64,000 nucleotides of DNA. Source: Entomortierella parvispora. Its lineage: Eukaryota; Mortierellomycota; Mortierellomycetes; Mortierellales; Mortierellaceae. Positions 36,201 through 46,539 of the stretch are shown here, one piece after another. The stretch spans positions 1,674,001 through 1,738,000 of the forward strand of contig OY752149.1 of the NCBI GenBank assembly GCA_963573315.1. Direction: 5' to 3'. Position numbers and translations under genes: made by a program. The notes under the pieces are model-generated. The model saw nothing but the letters and a program-made list of their open reading frames with translations. It searched no databases and was not told the DNA's origin. Within the stretch, counting starts at the first letter, position 1. Each line of letters begins with the position of its first letter.

Positions 36201-36901
36201 TCAGTCACTCTCGATACATGGAGGCGATCCGGATGCACAGACAGCTGTTGGCGGTCGAGTTGGAAAAGGAGGATACTGAACAGTTCCATCGTGATGCCAT
36301 TGAGCGACGGAATTCTAGACAGCAACAAAACGGCCAGGGTACACAACAAGCACAGCAACATCAGCCATCTCAACATCACTTGAACAAGAGTCAAAAGCGC
36401 CAGTTGTTGATCGAGAACCTGTTGATGATTCTTCCAGAGACTCAGCGCACGATTCTGGAACTGGAACTGGAGCAGAAGCAGAAGCAGAAGCAGACGCAAG
36501 ACCAGGCATCGAGTTCTCAAGACAAGCCCTTCTCGACTCTTGTCTCGCACTCTACAGCTCAAGAGATAATTGCTCGAGATGACACTTTCAAGACTGTCCA
36601 GGGATCAACTCTGATAGACGTCGATCGCGCTACTTCTCACGGAGACAACACGGTCCTGATGTCGTTGCTTCAGGTGACAGATACGCCCAAGAGGAGTCTT
36701 CAAGGTCTGGATCTCGATTGGTTCCTCTTTGGAGATTCCGCGGAAGAAGGCAGTAGCGCAAAGCAGGCTCGAGAGGAGTCAGCCAACACGATTGGAGACG
36801 AGAGTGTGGGTGAGGGTAGTGGCAGCATAGACGCCACCGCTGGCGGATCAAAGGTCTCTAAAGTGGAGGTGACGCTTCTCGATGATGACGAAGATCTTTG
36901 A
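33221..36901 (+). CDS. ELYS-like nuclear pore assembly protein
   Basis: Seven exons inferred: 33221-33448, 33553-34176, 34269-34304, 34405-35278, 35371-35597, 35689-35968 and 36060-36901, 1036 aa. The N-terminal half is beta-rich (e.g. VIVAGTSEGKVFVIKYDG, LLVLGHRNGWVTIYKF), consistent with a propeller. The middle matches the ELYS helical domain: NCLAYYLLKSQHGD, MIPPKFVDLMNGFWALDHFE, VLYLSRPGLTVDWIEEV, HGSPTLARQFIIAA. The C-terminus is Gln-rich then acidic. In exon 7 the acceptor ataag at 36059 is needed; the next AG gives a stop. ELYS recruits the Y-complex of the nuclear pore to chromatin or membrane. Many ascomycete relatives keep only the helical domain (known from family), so the long form is notable. 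Confidence 0.8.
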
Positions 36902-37265
36902 ACTGACCATTCGCGCCAGTGAAAGAAAAAAAAAAAAAAAAACGGGAATATGTTCTAGCCCCTAGCACTGTGCCACGCTCCCAACAACCCAACCAGTTTT
37001 TTGTCCTAGTCGTTCGTGTGATGCTTTTTTTTTCTTTTTCTTTTTTATTTACAAGAGTGGGCACGGATGTCGAAATTGCTCATTTCCCCAAAGATACTCG
37101 AGCAAGGAGAGAGAGAGAGGAAAGAGAGTTCTCTTTCTGTTTTCCCGACACTCTCCCTTCAAGGGGGGATGGATGAGATTGTGAAAGGAGTGTCCTTGAG
37201 ACGAACGGTTGGGGGACGGAACAATGTATTTTTTCTGTTTCCATTTTTCATTCGGTAGTCTCCTT
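36902..37265. other. Convergent 3' region between ELYS-like and TM2 genes
   Basis: Contains an A tract (36925-36942) and T-rich runs near 37027-37046; otherwise nothing. Likely the two 3' untranslated regions. Confidence 0.5.
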
Positions 37266-38101
37266 TTAAGGTGCAACGAGGGAGCAGCCGTTGTGGTCAG
37301 GCAGGGCGCCAAGGATGATGAGCAGAATGTCGATAATGTACCAAATACCAAAGCCACCAGCTAATATAAAATATGGTGAGCAATTATTGTTCAGTCGTGG
37401 TTAGTACGGAAGAGGGGAAAAAAAATCATGCAAAAAAACAATATGCAAAGAGAACAGGAACAGAACTGGGAGTCAAAAAAGTTCCCACACAAGGATGAAT
37501 TCTGTCCGTTACGGGAAGATGTCTTTTGTAACGGTTACTAGACAAGATGTCATGATTCTTTTCTTTTTCTTTGCTCGAGAAGACGAGGAAAGAGCAAGAG
37601 GAGAAAAGAGGAGACGGGGACAAAACGACGAAAGGAAGAAAGAAACTCCAATTTCAACTTACCAGTGGCGAGCTTGAGAAGGGCCGAGATGACATAGCCA
37701 AGGTAGAAGCGGTCGACACCGACATATCCAAAGAAGATGGAGAGGATGATGGCAACGGGGTAGCTGCGGTCGGATTGGCAGACATCGGGGTTGTGCTTAC
37801 CGCCGGTCTGGAAGAGGACCTCGGACATGAAACCCAACTCACCCTTGTCGGGCGTTCCTGGACCGGGAGTAGGGGTAGGGGCGGGGACGGTATCCTTGTC
37901 GTGGAGGTGGTGGTAGTGCAGACCCACGACGGCCGTGATGGCGACGACGGCAGCAAAGAGCCAGAGAGCAAAGTAGCGCTTGCGGTGGTGGTGCACATGG
38001 CCAATGGTTCTGCCAAAGATGGTGACGGGAACTTCGTCGTTGTTGTTCAAGAGACCGCGCGACTCTTCGTCGGTTCGCTGGGTGGTACCGTAGTGGGCCA
38101 T
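37266..38101 (-). CDS. TM2 domain membrane protein
   Basis: Two exons, 38101-37663 and 37360-37266, 177 aa, joined by one GT-AG intron. The N-terminus is hydrophilic with a His-rich patch and a membrane segment (YFALWLFAAVVAITAVVG). A Pro/Thr-rich luminal linker (PAPTPTPGPG) follows. The TM2 domain has SIFFGYVGVDRFYLGY (with the DRF motif), KLATGGFGIWYIIDILLIIL and a short polar tail. Family role is poorly known; such proteins sit in endomembranes or plasma membrane. Divergent with the CYRI/FAM49 gene. Confidence 0.88.
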
Positions 38102-39050
38102 GGTTTTGGAGATTGATGGAGAAGTGAGGAGGAAGGGAAAGAGAAGGAGAGGAAGATGGTGAAGGGGAACAGGGAGAAAGGAGAAGGAGAAGAGGAAGAA
38201 AGGGAAGAAGAGAGAAGAGAGAAGCGCGCCCGTGTGTGAAAGAGAAAGGGGAGAAAGCAGGTGCAAGAGTAGTGGCGATAAAAAATAAAATCATACCGTG
38301 ACCTCGATTAATGTATTCAAGAAAAAAGCATTGGATTCATAATTCATTCTCCTCCCGCTTTTTTTTTTTCTCTTTTTCTTTTCTCTCTCTCTCATCACAT
38401 CCCCTTCTTCATCTACTTCCATCCATCCATCTCCTTCATCCCTGCCCCTTCTCTCTCTCCTCCTCCCCTCCCCCTCTTCCCTCCTCTTCCACCCCTCCTT
38501 CTCTCTAACGATCCCTTCCTGCATTGATATGACACCTCCATATCGCATTCTTTAATGACCTTTTGACCCGTCTGCTCTCTCTATCTTTTCGTCTAAACCA
38601 CCGCCAACTCGCTCTCCACAACCACCACCACCACCACCACCACCACCATCCGCCACCCGTTCTCTGATCCATCCTCTGAATCGTTCATTCTACCTCTTCT
38701 TTTTTCTTCTTTCTTCTTGTCCTTCTTCGTGTGTGTGCGCGTTGTGTGTATATATACCAACACCTTGTCCTCTACCCGTCGTCTCCGATCCTCTCGATCG
38801 TCCTGCTAGCGCAAACTAGTCCAACCGGACCACACTTGCCCTCACCCCCCCACCATTCTCTCTTTGTGGGGTTTTTTTTGGTCTTTGACCTTGTCTTCTC
38901 TTTCTCTACCTCTGCCTCTTCGCCCTTCTCCTTCCTCATCCTCCCATACCCTCTTTCTTCTCTGAAAGAAGAAGGAACCAAAAAAACCTATTCACCTTTC
39001 ATTTTTTTATTTCTATTTTTTTTTTTTTTTTTTTTTTACTCGTCGTCAAC
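38102..39050. promoter_or_regulatory. Divergent promoter region (TM2 / CYRI)
   Basis: GA-rich next to the TM2 start and strongly C/T-rich towards the CYRI start, with a (CCA)n run near 38620-38650, TATA-like 'gtatatatacc' near 38748-38758 and a T tract at 39011-39037. No coding sequence is supportable. Confidence 0.5.
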
Positions 39051-41402
39051 ATGGGAAACTTTCTCTCGCAATTCAACGAGCTCGTCAACCGGGATGCAGA
39101 CTCAAAGGTGCCCGATGTCAGCCTTGACTTTGAAGGCAAGTCCGGGAAAGCCAGCCATCCAATCCATCCATCCATCCATCCATCCGTCTCTCCTCCCCTT
39201 GATCCATCCCCGACGCGTCATGGTGAAACATGAACTGTCTCTGTGGAATCTCATGTTTAACACGCGCGCGCCCACCTCGTCTTGTCTTGTCTTTGCTAAT
39301 CTCTCTTAGATTCAACCCTGTCCGAGGAGAATCTCGAGTCCTTCGAAGCCTTGGGACCAACGGCTGAACTACTGGACATGCTGCGAAGCTATGAGGGCTG
39401 TGGCGAATATATCCGTCAGGTAAGGAATCGTTTGCCTTTGTCCAGGACACCGGATCGGCTTTCTAGCAGGAGCGGGAACAGGACTCCTCGACATCATCGC
39501 ACCGTGGATCGTGCCATTAGCTGTCGCGGAATCCCTTTATTTTTTTCCAGTCCATTCGGAAACTCGAGGAGGTCATGGAAGAGGGGGCGCCTACACCATC
39601 CCAGGCGTCCTTCCACTTTGAGACGTCCAGACAGACTGTCCGTTGTTTACGACGTCCACACTGTGGTTAGAGCCGTTGGATCACGACTATCGACAGTTTT
39701 GCTCTTCTTCTTTTTTCCTCCTTTCTTTTTTTTCTTTTCCTCTGTGTCCTGGTGCAGTTGTGGAGAGATACGATGGCTCCATGCTTGTCATTTCCGGTCC
39801 TTGACTGCACGGGAGAAATCGAATGGATGCGATATCTGTGTCTATTCTCGGCAAGGGACATGACGGTTGTCATTGCACAGGTGCTGGGACAAGGGCAAAC
39901 AGGATCAACACGAGCAGCTGTTTGCAGGAGCAATTGAGTTCTCATCCTGTGCTCGACCTGGAGCATTCTTTACATGAGGTTGTGTATCCCCACGGATGCG
40001 CCAAAGTATTTTTACAGCTACTTGGAAGCTCTCGTGCATGGATGTCTGTGCATTTTATGACCAGACTCGCTGGACCCTCCTGTTGTTGTTCTTTCCAATG
40101 ACGAAGTCCCAATAGTCAGGCTACGCCTAATCTTTTTTTGACACATTGAGGCTGCAGCTGAGAGGTGGAATGGGTTCGGAGCTTCGACTGGTGTGGATTC
40201 TGTCGCGTCATTTCGTGGTTATGAATACCTCCGCGGGCATCAACGCCAACATCCTTTGGGCAAAGTGGTTCATGTCTTGTGGATCGTTGCTCCTCTGTCC
40301 CTCCCTCCTTTTTTCTTTTTTTCTTTTTTACGAATGGAGGGCTATTTTTACGAGGTGTGTTTCTGTTGAGCCCACATCTTTAATTTTTTTTTATTGCAGC
40401 AGCACAATGGCATGGAGCACTGGATACTCTGATGTTTGTTTTGAAATTGAAGAGCAACAAGCGCAGTCTCGTCTCAGGACCAGGATGATTATAGATGGAG
40501 GACGAACACAGAGCACCCGACCCCCGTTCTTATTTCCTGGTAATGACCCTAGACTTACATGGACTCTTTTGACTGTTTTCATGATATAGGCCATTGGAGC
40601 TCCTGGCACGGAAGCTGAAACGGAAGCCTGGAATCATGTTCGACCAGCAGTGGACAAGCTCAAGCAATTTTACCAATTTTCTGCCGCGATCGAGACATGT
40701 CTGCCCCTGATCCTTCAGACGCTTTGCATTGGAGACGTGAACAAAAACTTGGAACGCCACAAAGGACTGGCCCGGATCTTGTGCAACCTTTTGGATTTCG
40801 TCTTTGAGTTTGACTCGCTCAAGATGAAGAAGCCTCAGATCCAGAACGATTTCTCATACTACCGTCGCTGCCTCTCACGCGGGAAGCTGTCGAATGAGAC
40901 CGATCTCAAGTCTGCCATGAACGAGGATGAGCTGGCAAACCGTCTGTCCATGTTTTACGCCTACCCAACACCAATGCTCAGGACGGTGACCGAGGTGACG
41001 ACTCAATTTGTCGCCAAGAACCGAGTGGGTCGATCCGTTTCCGAGTGCTTGTCAACGTTGGCAGGCGTGTGTTACCACAGCGTAAGCTCGAGCACGAGCC
41101 CATCAAGCAGCAGCAGCAGCTTCAAGAAGAACAGCAGCAGCAGCAGGAGCCCACCACGACCCGAGACGACTGCGTTCTGCCTGAGGGTGATGGTGATCTC
41201 GATCATCATTTATGACCACATTGACCCACAAGGAGCCTTTGTCAAGAGCTCACCTATTAACATCAAGAACTCTGTCAAGGCCATTCAGTCTTATGGCAAC
41301 GCCAACGATACACCCAATTTGATGTCGGCTCTGCGGTACAATACCAAGCATCTGAACGATGCCACCACCTCAAAGTCGATCAAGACCTTGGTGGCCTCGT
41401 AG
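39051..41402 (+). CDS. CYRI/FAM49 family (CYFIP-related Rac1 interactor)
   Basis: Three exons in the simplest model: 39051-39135, 39310-39419 and 40590-41402, 335 aa, near the family length of about 324. Intron 1 begins GC (gcaagt) and ends AG, a GC-AG intron. The N-terminus MGNFLSQF carries a myristoylation-type MG. Family blocks visible: RSYEGCGEYIRQAIGAPGTE, FSYYRRCLSRGKLSN, NRLSMFYAYPTPMLR, CLRVMVISIIIYDHIDPQGA, LRYNTKHLNDATTS. A Ser-rich insert (SSSTSPSSSSSS) interrupts the block before CLRVMV. CYRI binds active Rac and restrains the SCAR/WAVE complex, limiting Arp2/3 actin branching. Intron 2 (1170 nt) is far longer than the others here and may hide material not resolved by hand. Confidence 0.85.
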
Positions 41403-41777
41403 GTCAACCCCGTCCTGCTCCAAACGCCAAAAAGAAGCGAGAGTTCCTTTTTCTCTGCTTCGATTTTATTGTTTCTACTTTTTTTTTGTTTGTTTGTCTG
41501 TTTGTTTCCTCCACTGCCCCTGATCTACATACCACCCCTTCGTTGTTTTTTTTTGCTTTTTTTTCGTTTTTTTTCCACCCGCAAGACCCCAAGAACCAAA
41601 AATTCCTTTGTCTCTCTCTCTTTCTCTCTCTGTCTGTCTGTCTGTTACATACAAATAAACATAGTCCCACTGACCAAAACATACTATCAATTCTTTGTAT
41701 TTATGTATTCATCAGTTTGACAGGGAGCGAAAGTAACTGTGTAAGGGGTGAGAGAGGGAAACACTCGAGTTTGGTCA
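41403..41777. other. Convergent 3' region after CYRI
   Basis: T-rich and CT-rich low-complexity sequence; nothing coding. Probably the 3' untranslated regions of the two convergent genes. Confidence 0.5.
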
Positions 41778-43739
41778 TTAAACGTTATGACGAGGAGTCT
41801 GTTCCTGTTCTCCTTGCTGTTGCTGTTGCTGTCGGCGGAGGTAAGCCTTGGGTGGCCATGACCTTCTCCTCTCAAAGGATTCAGAGGACGGGCTCGATTC
41901 TCTATCGCTTGACTGCTGCTGTTCATCCCGTTGCTGGTGATATTGACGGTGGTAGCGATGCCAGCGAGAGGAACGATGTTCCTGGCGTGCTTCTTCTGCC
42001 TCTTGCTCTTCTCTTTGACGTTGGTATTCACCGTACTGCTGCTGTTGTTGTTGCTGTTGTTGCTGGCGATGGTAGGCTCGTTCGCGCCATTCCCTCCATC
42101 GATGATTTTCATCCGATGGAACTTGTTCATGAGGCCAAGCAGATTGTTGTTCTTGCTGCTGTTGTTGTTGTTGCTGGTACAGCTCCCTTTGTTCTCTCAG
42201 AGCGCGACGACGTTCAGACCAAGAAAGATGATGGCGAATTTGATCCATAGGTTCATCAAGCGAGGATCCTTGAGCGTGGTGCTGTGGGTTCAAAGGCATC
42301 GCGGTCGTCTCTCCTACATTGACTGGTACGACTGGTATGGATACAGGCGACGATGCTGCTGCAGCAGCTGTCGTCGTCGTCGTCGTCGTCGAAGTCTTTA
42401 CCTCTGCAGCCTCTGCAGCCGCCCGATGCTCTAACGGAATGGTCCGATGATGGCGTCCCCATTTCCGCTCCCACACAACTCGATCTCTCCCTTGGACATC
42501 CTTCCGTGTCACGGATTCCCGGACCAAGACTCCCTCGGCAGTCAGTTCTCGGTAACGGGTTTCGGAGACGAACTTTGTGGGCCAGGAAGAAGAAGTGTTG
42601 GTACTAGAGTTTGGATCCAGAAATCGAACCGTTCGGATCTCCATCGAGCCATCACGACGCGTTAATGTGGTGGTCGTCTCGTGGAAGGGTCGGGACGAGA
42701 GTGGAGGTGATGGTGGTGGTGGTGGTGGTGCTGATGATGGTGCCGATGATGGGGCTGATACGGTGACATTGGCTGGTTCACGAGGTTGATGAGAAGCAGA
42801 GGAAGAAAGCGGGGTGGAAGGTGCTGACAAAGGAACCACTGCTTTTTCACGCTCCTCGGTTGTTGCCGCTGTGGTTGGCGTTCCAGCCTTGGATGCCTTC
42901 TGTCTCTCCATTTGAACCTCAATCTGGCGTCGTTCCCACCAAGGCAAAGAAGACAAATCCCGAGGGGCATCCTGCTTCAAGTGAGGAGCTGTAGCGGCAG
43001 CTGCAGCCATGGTCACGGCGGGAGTGACAGCGCCCGACGTCTGCGCATGGGCCATGATTGAGTCGGGTTGATTTTTTTGTCCTTGGCCGGTAATGGGGGT
43101 AAGCGGGGGAACAGCGGCAGCGGTGGTGGTAGTGGCAGGTGGAGGAATCTCTTGGAGCAAGTTGTTGTCGTTCATCGCATCAGAGAGACTCTGCTTGTCG
43201 GCGGACTCTACAGCAGTCGGCACCTGCATCGAGCCACCGGTGCTGAAGAGGATCCAGTCCAATAAGCCGGGAGGTCCCATAACCGTGGTCGAGACTATGC
43301 TCGTGGTCAAGTCCTTGCGGTCCTCCTTCTTTGTCGCATCGTCTTCTTGTACCTGCTCTATCGTAATCTTGTACTTCCTCGCCCCCGCTGAAGCAGCCTT
43401 GGCAGAGGCGATTGAACTTGGCCAAGACCACCAGGACGATGAAGGCGAATCCTCTAAAGAAGAGGAAGAGGTAGAAGGGGCAACGGTCACTGAGTCCAGC
43501 CGTTTGTTTTTTCCCCAAGAGCGACAGCGATGGGAGGGAGGGGAGTCGTTGGCAGGATTTGGAGAGTGGGCGAGGATGGCCTCTCTTCTCAAGGACCCAA
43601 AGCTGCCCACGATCAACGAGGACGAAGACTGAAGGGTGTCGAGGAGAGAGATCACCGGGTTGGAACCGGCCAGGATCTGCTGCTGTAGCTGTAGCTGTTG
43701 CTGTTCATGTTGTTGTTGCTGTTGTTCTAGTGGAGGCAT
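41778..43739 (-). CDS. Disordered Gln/Ser-rich protein, unknown function
   Basis: Single open frame of 653 aa from ATG 43739 (MPPLEQQQQQ). It is open along its length despite low complexity, which supports real coding. More ordered islands are RKYKITIEQVQEDDATKKED, GPPGLLDWILFSTGGSM, LPWWERRQIEVQMERQKA, TTTLTRRDGSMEIRTVRFLD and FVSETRYRELTAEGVLVRES, and an Arg-rich C-terminus. The segment around MEIRTVRF and KFVSETRYRE suggests a short beta-rich module. No family is recognised. Codon-level repeats (CAG/CAA) recur. Confidence 0.65.
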   Translation of the reverse strand: MPPLEQQQQQHEQQQLQLQQQILAGSNPVISLLDTLQSSSSLIVGSFGSLRREAILAHSPNPANDSPPSHRCRSWGKNKRLDSVTVAPSTSSSSLEDSPSSSWWSWPSSIASAKAASAGARKYKITIEQVQEDDATKKEDRKDLTTSIVSTTVMGPPGLLDWILFSTGGSMQVPTAVESADKQSLSDAMNDNNLLQEIPPPATTTTAAAVPPLTPITGQGQKNQPDSIMAHAQTSGAVTPAVTMAAAAATAPHLKQDAPRDLSSLPWWERRQIEVQMERQKASKAGTPTTAATTEEREKAVVPLSAPSTPLSSSASHQPREPANVTVSAPSSAPSSAPPPPPPSPPLSSRPFHETTTTLTRRDGSMEIRTVRFLDPNSSTNTSSSWPTKFVSETRYRELTAEGVLVRESVTRKDVQGRDRVVWERKWGRHHRTIPLEHRAAAEAAEVKTSTTTTTTTAAAAASSPVSIPVVPVNVGETTAMPLNPQHHAQGSSLDEPMDQIRHHLSWSERRRALREQRELYQQQQQQQQEQQSAWPHEQVPSDENHRWREWRERAYHRQQQQQQQQQQYGEYQRQREEQEAEEARQEHRSSRWHRYHRQYHQQRDEQQQSSDRESSPSSESFERRRSWPPKAYLRRQQQQQQGEQEQTPRHNV

Positions 43740-44066
43740 TGTAGGGGTTGGTAGTATGGAGTTTGGTTGAGAAGGTGAGGAAAGGGGGAGGTGAGGGAAG
43801 GAAGTGAGTGAAAGAGGTGAGAACAAAGAGGGAGCAAATCGCGTTCACAGGGACACAAAAAATGGGAAAAGGCCCTCTGACCGAATAAGGCAAAAATTGG
43901 ACTTTGGTTTCGTCTTTCTTTTTTTTTTTTTTTTTTTTTTTTTTTTCGTCTTGGCTGGCGTGGAAAAGCAGCGCGTCCTTTTTTGCCTTATTGGTTTCCA
44001 AAGACACCCGCTCTCTCTCTTTTCTGTTTTGTTTTCTATTTCCTTTTATTGTCAAAGAGATAGCAA
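43740..44066. other. Upstream region of the 41778-43739 gene
   Basis: Contains a 30-base T tract (about 43917-43946) and CT-rich sequence; also the 3' end side of the next gene. No gene is seen. Confidence 0.45.
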
Positions 44067-45473
44067 CTATGAGCTGGGCGCTCGGCCGGAAGGGTAGCCC
44101 GAGTCGGTGCCGGGTCGTCCCAACGGGGTTTGTGCCTGCGCACTGGGCGTTGGTAGATATTCCCGAGAGGTCATTGGAGGTGGAGGGTACGTCAACGTCG
44201 CGTTTGGTGCCTCCAAGGGTATGGGTGCGGGTGCGACAACATAGTCAAGTGACTGGCCGCTTTGATACTGATGCATCGATGATGGACTTTTATAATATCC
44301 CGAGGGAGACGCACCCCCGGATTGATAACGGTATTCGTTTCGCACGTCCTTCCAAAACTTTTTAACACTCGACACCACAGGGGATCGTGCCGAAACAGAC
44401 CGTAGCACTTGAGGGAAGCTGTTGTTGCTTCGTTTCTTATCGACCGATGATGACGATGATGATAACGATCGCTCAGAGGTACCATAGGGGGCAGGCGATG
44501 ATGATGAGCCGTATGGAGCAGGCGGCGCTGATGTACCATGTGGAGCAGGTGGCGTTGATGTACCATAAGGAGCATGTGGGGCTGAAGTGACATATGAGTC
44601 TGCGTAGGCTGTTGCAGGAACTGCTCTTGTTGGCTCAGACGCGTAATAGGCTATGGGCAACTGCGGACTTGAACGGGACGAGGAGCTTGCTGCGGTGTTG
44701 TATGGCATGGACTCTGTTTCTGCTCCTCTTTCTTTTCTTCGTCCTCCTGAACTTATTGATGACAGGGGTCGGTATTGTCGAAATTGCTCTGGCTGGACCT
44801 TGATACTCTGCCGCATCGTCTTGCTGAAGCATTGTAGTCGCTTGCAGACCTCCGACTCCGAACTTAGTTGTCCTCCGCAGTCTTGACATCGGTAGTGTAA
44901 TACCAAGTCTGGTCCTGCTCCTGTTCCTTCAGCACCTTCTTCCCCAATCTCTCTGAACTGGGCCAAAGCGGCTTGAGGGGGTGGCAATGGGACGTCCGAC
45001 ATGGAAGGCGAGGGCCGTGGTTGCCAGGTATTTCGAGGAAGTGGGGTTGGTTGAGGTTGTCCCAGTGGTCGTTGCTCCTGAGGGATCCACGAGTTTGTCA
45101 TCGTTGTCATTGGAGGGGGAGAAGGCGGGCGGACCACAGCGCTTGTCTTCTCATGCATTCCTTCCTCCTGAAGGCTATGAGAATGTGTCAACGACGGTGA
45201 TACCTCGACCGGATGTTCATGATGGACATAATCATAGTTTTCTTCCGTCATGATCGGGGCGGATGGCAAGCGTGTCGGTGTCAGTTCAAGAGGAGGTACA
45301 TGGCCTTGATCAGGAATTTGATACTGGGCGGGCACTTGCGATTGCCCTATTCTCACGCCACCAATCGAGGTTGCGGGCTCGGCGGATGCAGAATATGGTG
45401 GCGGCGCCTCTCCTTGTTCGTCATAGTTTTGGGGCCGGAAGGTCGACTCGGGGATTAGGCTGGTTGTTGTCAT
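44067..45473 (-). CDS. Disordered protein with PPxY and double-CxxC-like segment, unknown
   Basis: Single open frame, 468 aa, ATG at 45473 (MTTTSLIPES). Visible points: a PPPY motif near residue 25 (EAPPPYSASA), which in other proteins binds WW domains of NEDD4-type ligases, and a short cysteine-bearing segment (LHYRCQDCGGQLSSESEVCK). Repeated TSAPPAPYGTS units form a small tandem repeat (about 44485-44590). A degraded copy of the cysteine segment lies at 48165-48290. No family is recognised; membrane-adaptor roles would be speculation. Confidence 0.65.
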   Translation of the reverse strand: MTTTSLIPESTFRPQNYDEQGEAPPPYSASAEPATSIGGVRIGQSQVPAQYQIPDQGHVPPLELTPTRLPSAPIMTEENYDYVHHEHPVEVSPSLTHSHSLQEEGMHEKTSAVVRPPSPPPMTTMTNSWIPQEQRPLGQPQPTPLPRNTWQPRPSPSMSDVPLPPPQAALAQFREIGEEGAEGTGAGPDLVLHYRCQDCGGQLSSESEVCKRLQCFSKTMRQSIKVQPEQFRQYRPLSSISSGGRRKERGAETESMPYNTAASSSSRSSPQLPIAYYASEPTRAVPATAYADSYVTSAPHAPYGTSTPPAPHGTSAPPAPYGSSSSPAPYGTSERSLSSSSSSVDKKRSNNSFPQVLRSVSARSPVVSSVKKFWKDVRNEYRYQSGGASPSGYYKSPSSMHQYQSGQSLDYVVAPAPIPLEAPNATLTYPPPPMTSREYLPTPSAQAQTPLGRPGTDSGYPSGRAPSS

Positions 45474-45581
45474 TGGGTGTCACTGTTGTCTAGGGTCGAG
45501 TGTGTTGAAAAGGAATGAGAGAGAATGAGAGGAATGGACTTTTTCTTGAATTGCTTTTTAACCCGGTTGGGCTGTTCCCAG

Positions 45582-45606
45582 GCTAAACAGGCTAAACAGG
45601 CTAAAT
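45582..45606 (+). repeat. Three tandem copies of aggctaaac
   Basis: Exact 9-bp triplication 'caggctaaacaggctaaaca' and one more partial unit. Confidence 0.85.
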
Positions 45607-45963
45607 TAAGAAAACCTGGTCTGTGGCATTTTCAATCTCTTGGCGCGCGCGCGCGTGGACGCCAGGCGGGGCTGAGCTGCATCAAGCCCCTGCCATCATC
45701 ATTGTCGTTTGCACAGTCATGGCGCGAGTCAATGGCTGCCAAGGTCAACTCTTTCCGAGGAACCAAACGGTGAAAGGCTGCAATTAGAAAAGGGGAGAGT
45801 CAAGAAGAGATGTACTCAATCCTACCGGAACCGGGTGTGTTCGCGCCTGCCATCTCGCCAGGTTAGAAACTGTCGTCCCGCTCTGTTGGACCTACCAATC
45901 TGCTTTGTCGGGGCTGCAACCACACACTCAGGTCTGCGACCTGGCCATTAAGGTTGTCGTGGT

Positions 45964-46017
45964 GCAGTCCAGCCTCGCTTCTTCTGAATTTTTTCAGAAG
46001 AAGCGAGGCTGGGCTGC
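45964..46017. repeat. 25-bp near-perfect inverted repeat with 4-nt loop
   Basis: Left arm 45964-45988 and right arm 45993-46017 pair along all 25 positions, with one G-U-type mismatch; the loop is tttt. Arm core: cagcctcgcttcttctga. It is not next to the end of a recognised gene. Confidence 0.9.
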
Positions 46018-46539
46018 ATGTACTACTGGGCCATAGCCAGGAAACGATCTCTCTAGCAACCTCTCTTGAGGTTGGCCAACAAGGACACCCAACGACCTTT
46101 CTTGGTACCAACTCCAATGTGTTCCAACTATTCATCTGAAAATTACCCGCCAGTGTTACCATATACATAGCGCACTGCCACACAAGACCTGATTCTGGAA
46201 AAGCGCCATTCCTCATTAAACCTCTCCATCAGGTGGCGTGCCGTTGACAACAATCTTCCGACTGGGTCAGTCGAGTAACCACTCTGGAGAGGATCCAAGG
46301 AGTACCGAAATCAGCTGCCTAAGCCTTCAGTCAGCGACTCAAGGAAGACAAAGCACACTTTCTTTTCCTCTGCCCGATCAAAAGCCAGATCTTGGTGGCG
46401 TGCTTCAGGAGCAGAGTACAATTGACTAGCTCAGCTGGCAGCAGATTACCACCATCATCCTTCTGTTGATATAGCGAGGTAAGTGACGACCAGAAGGGCC
46501 CCGCATTTGAGCAAAGGATGGGACGACCCTAAGGAGGCG

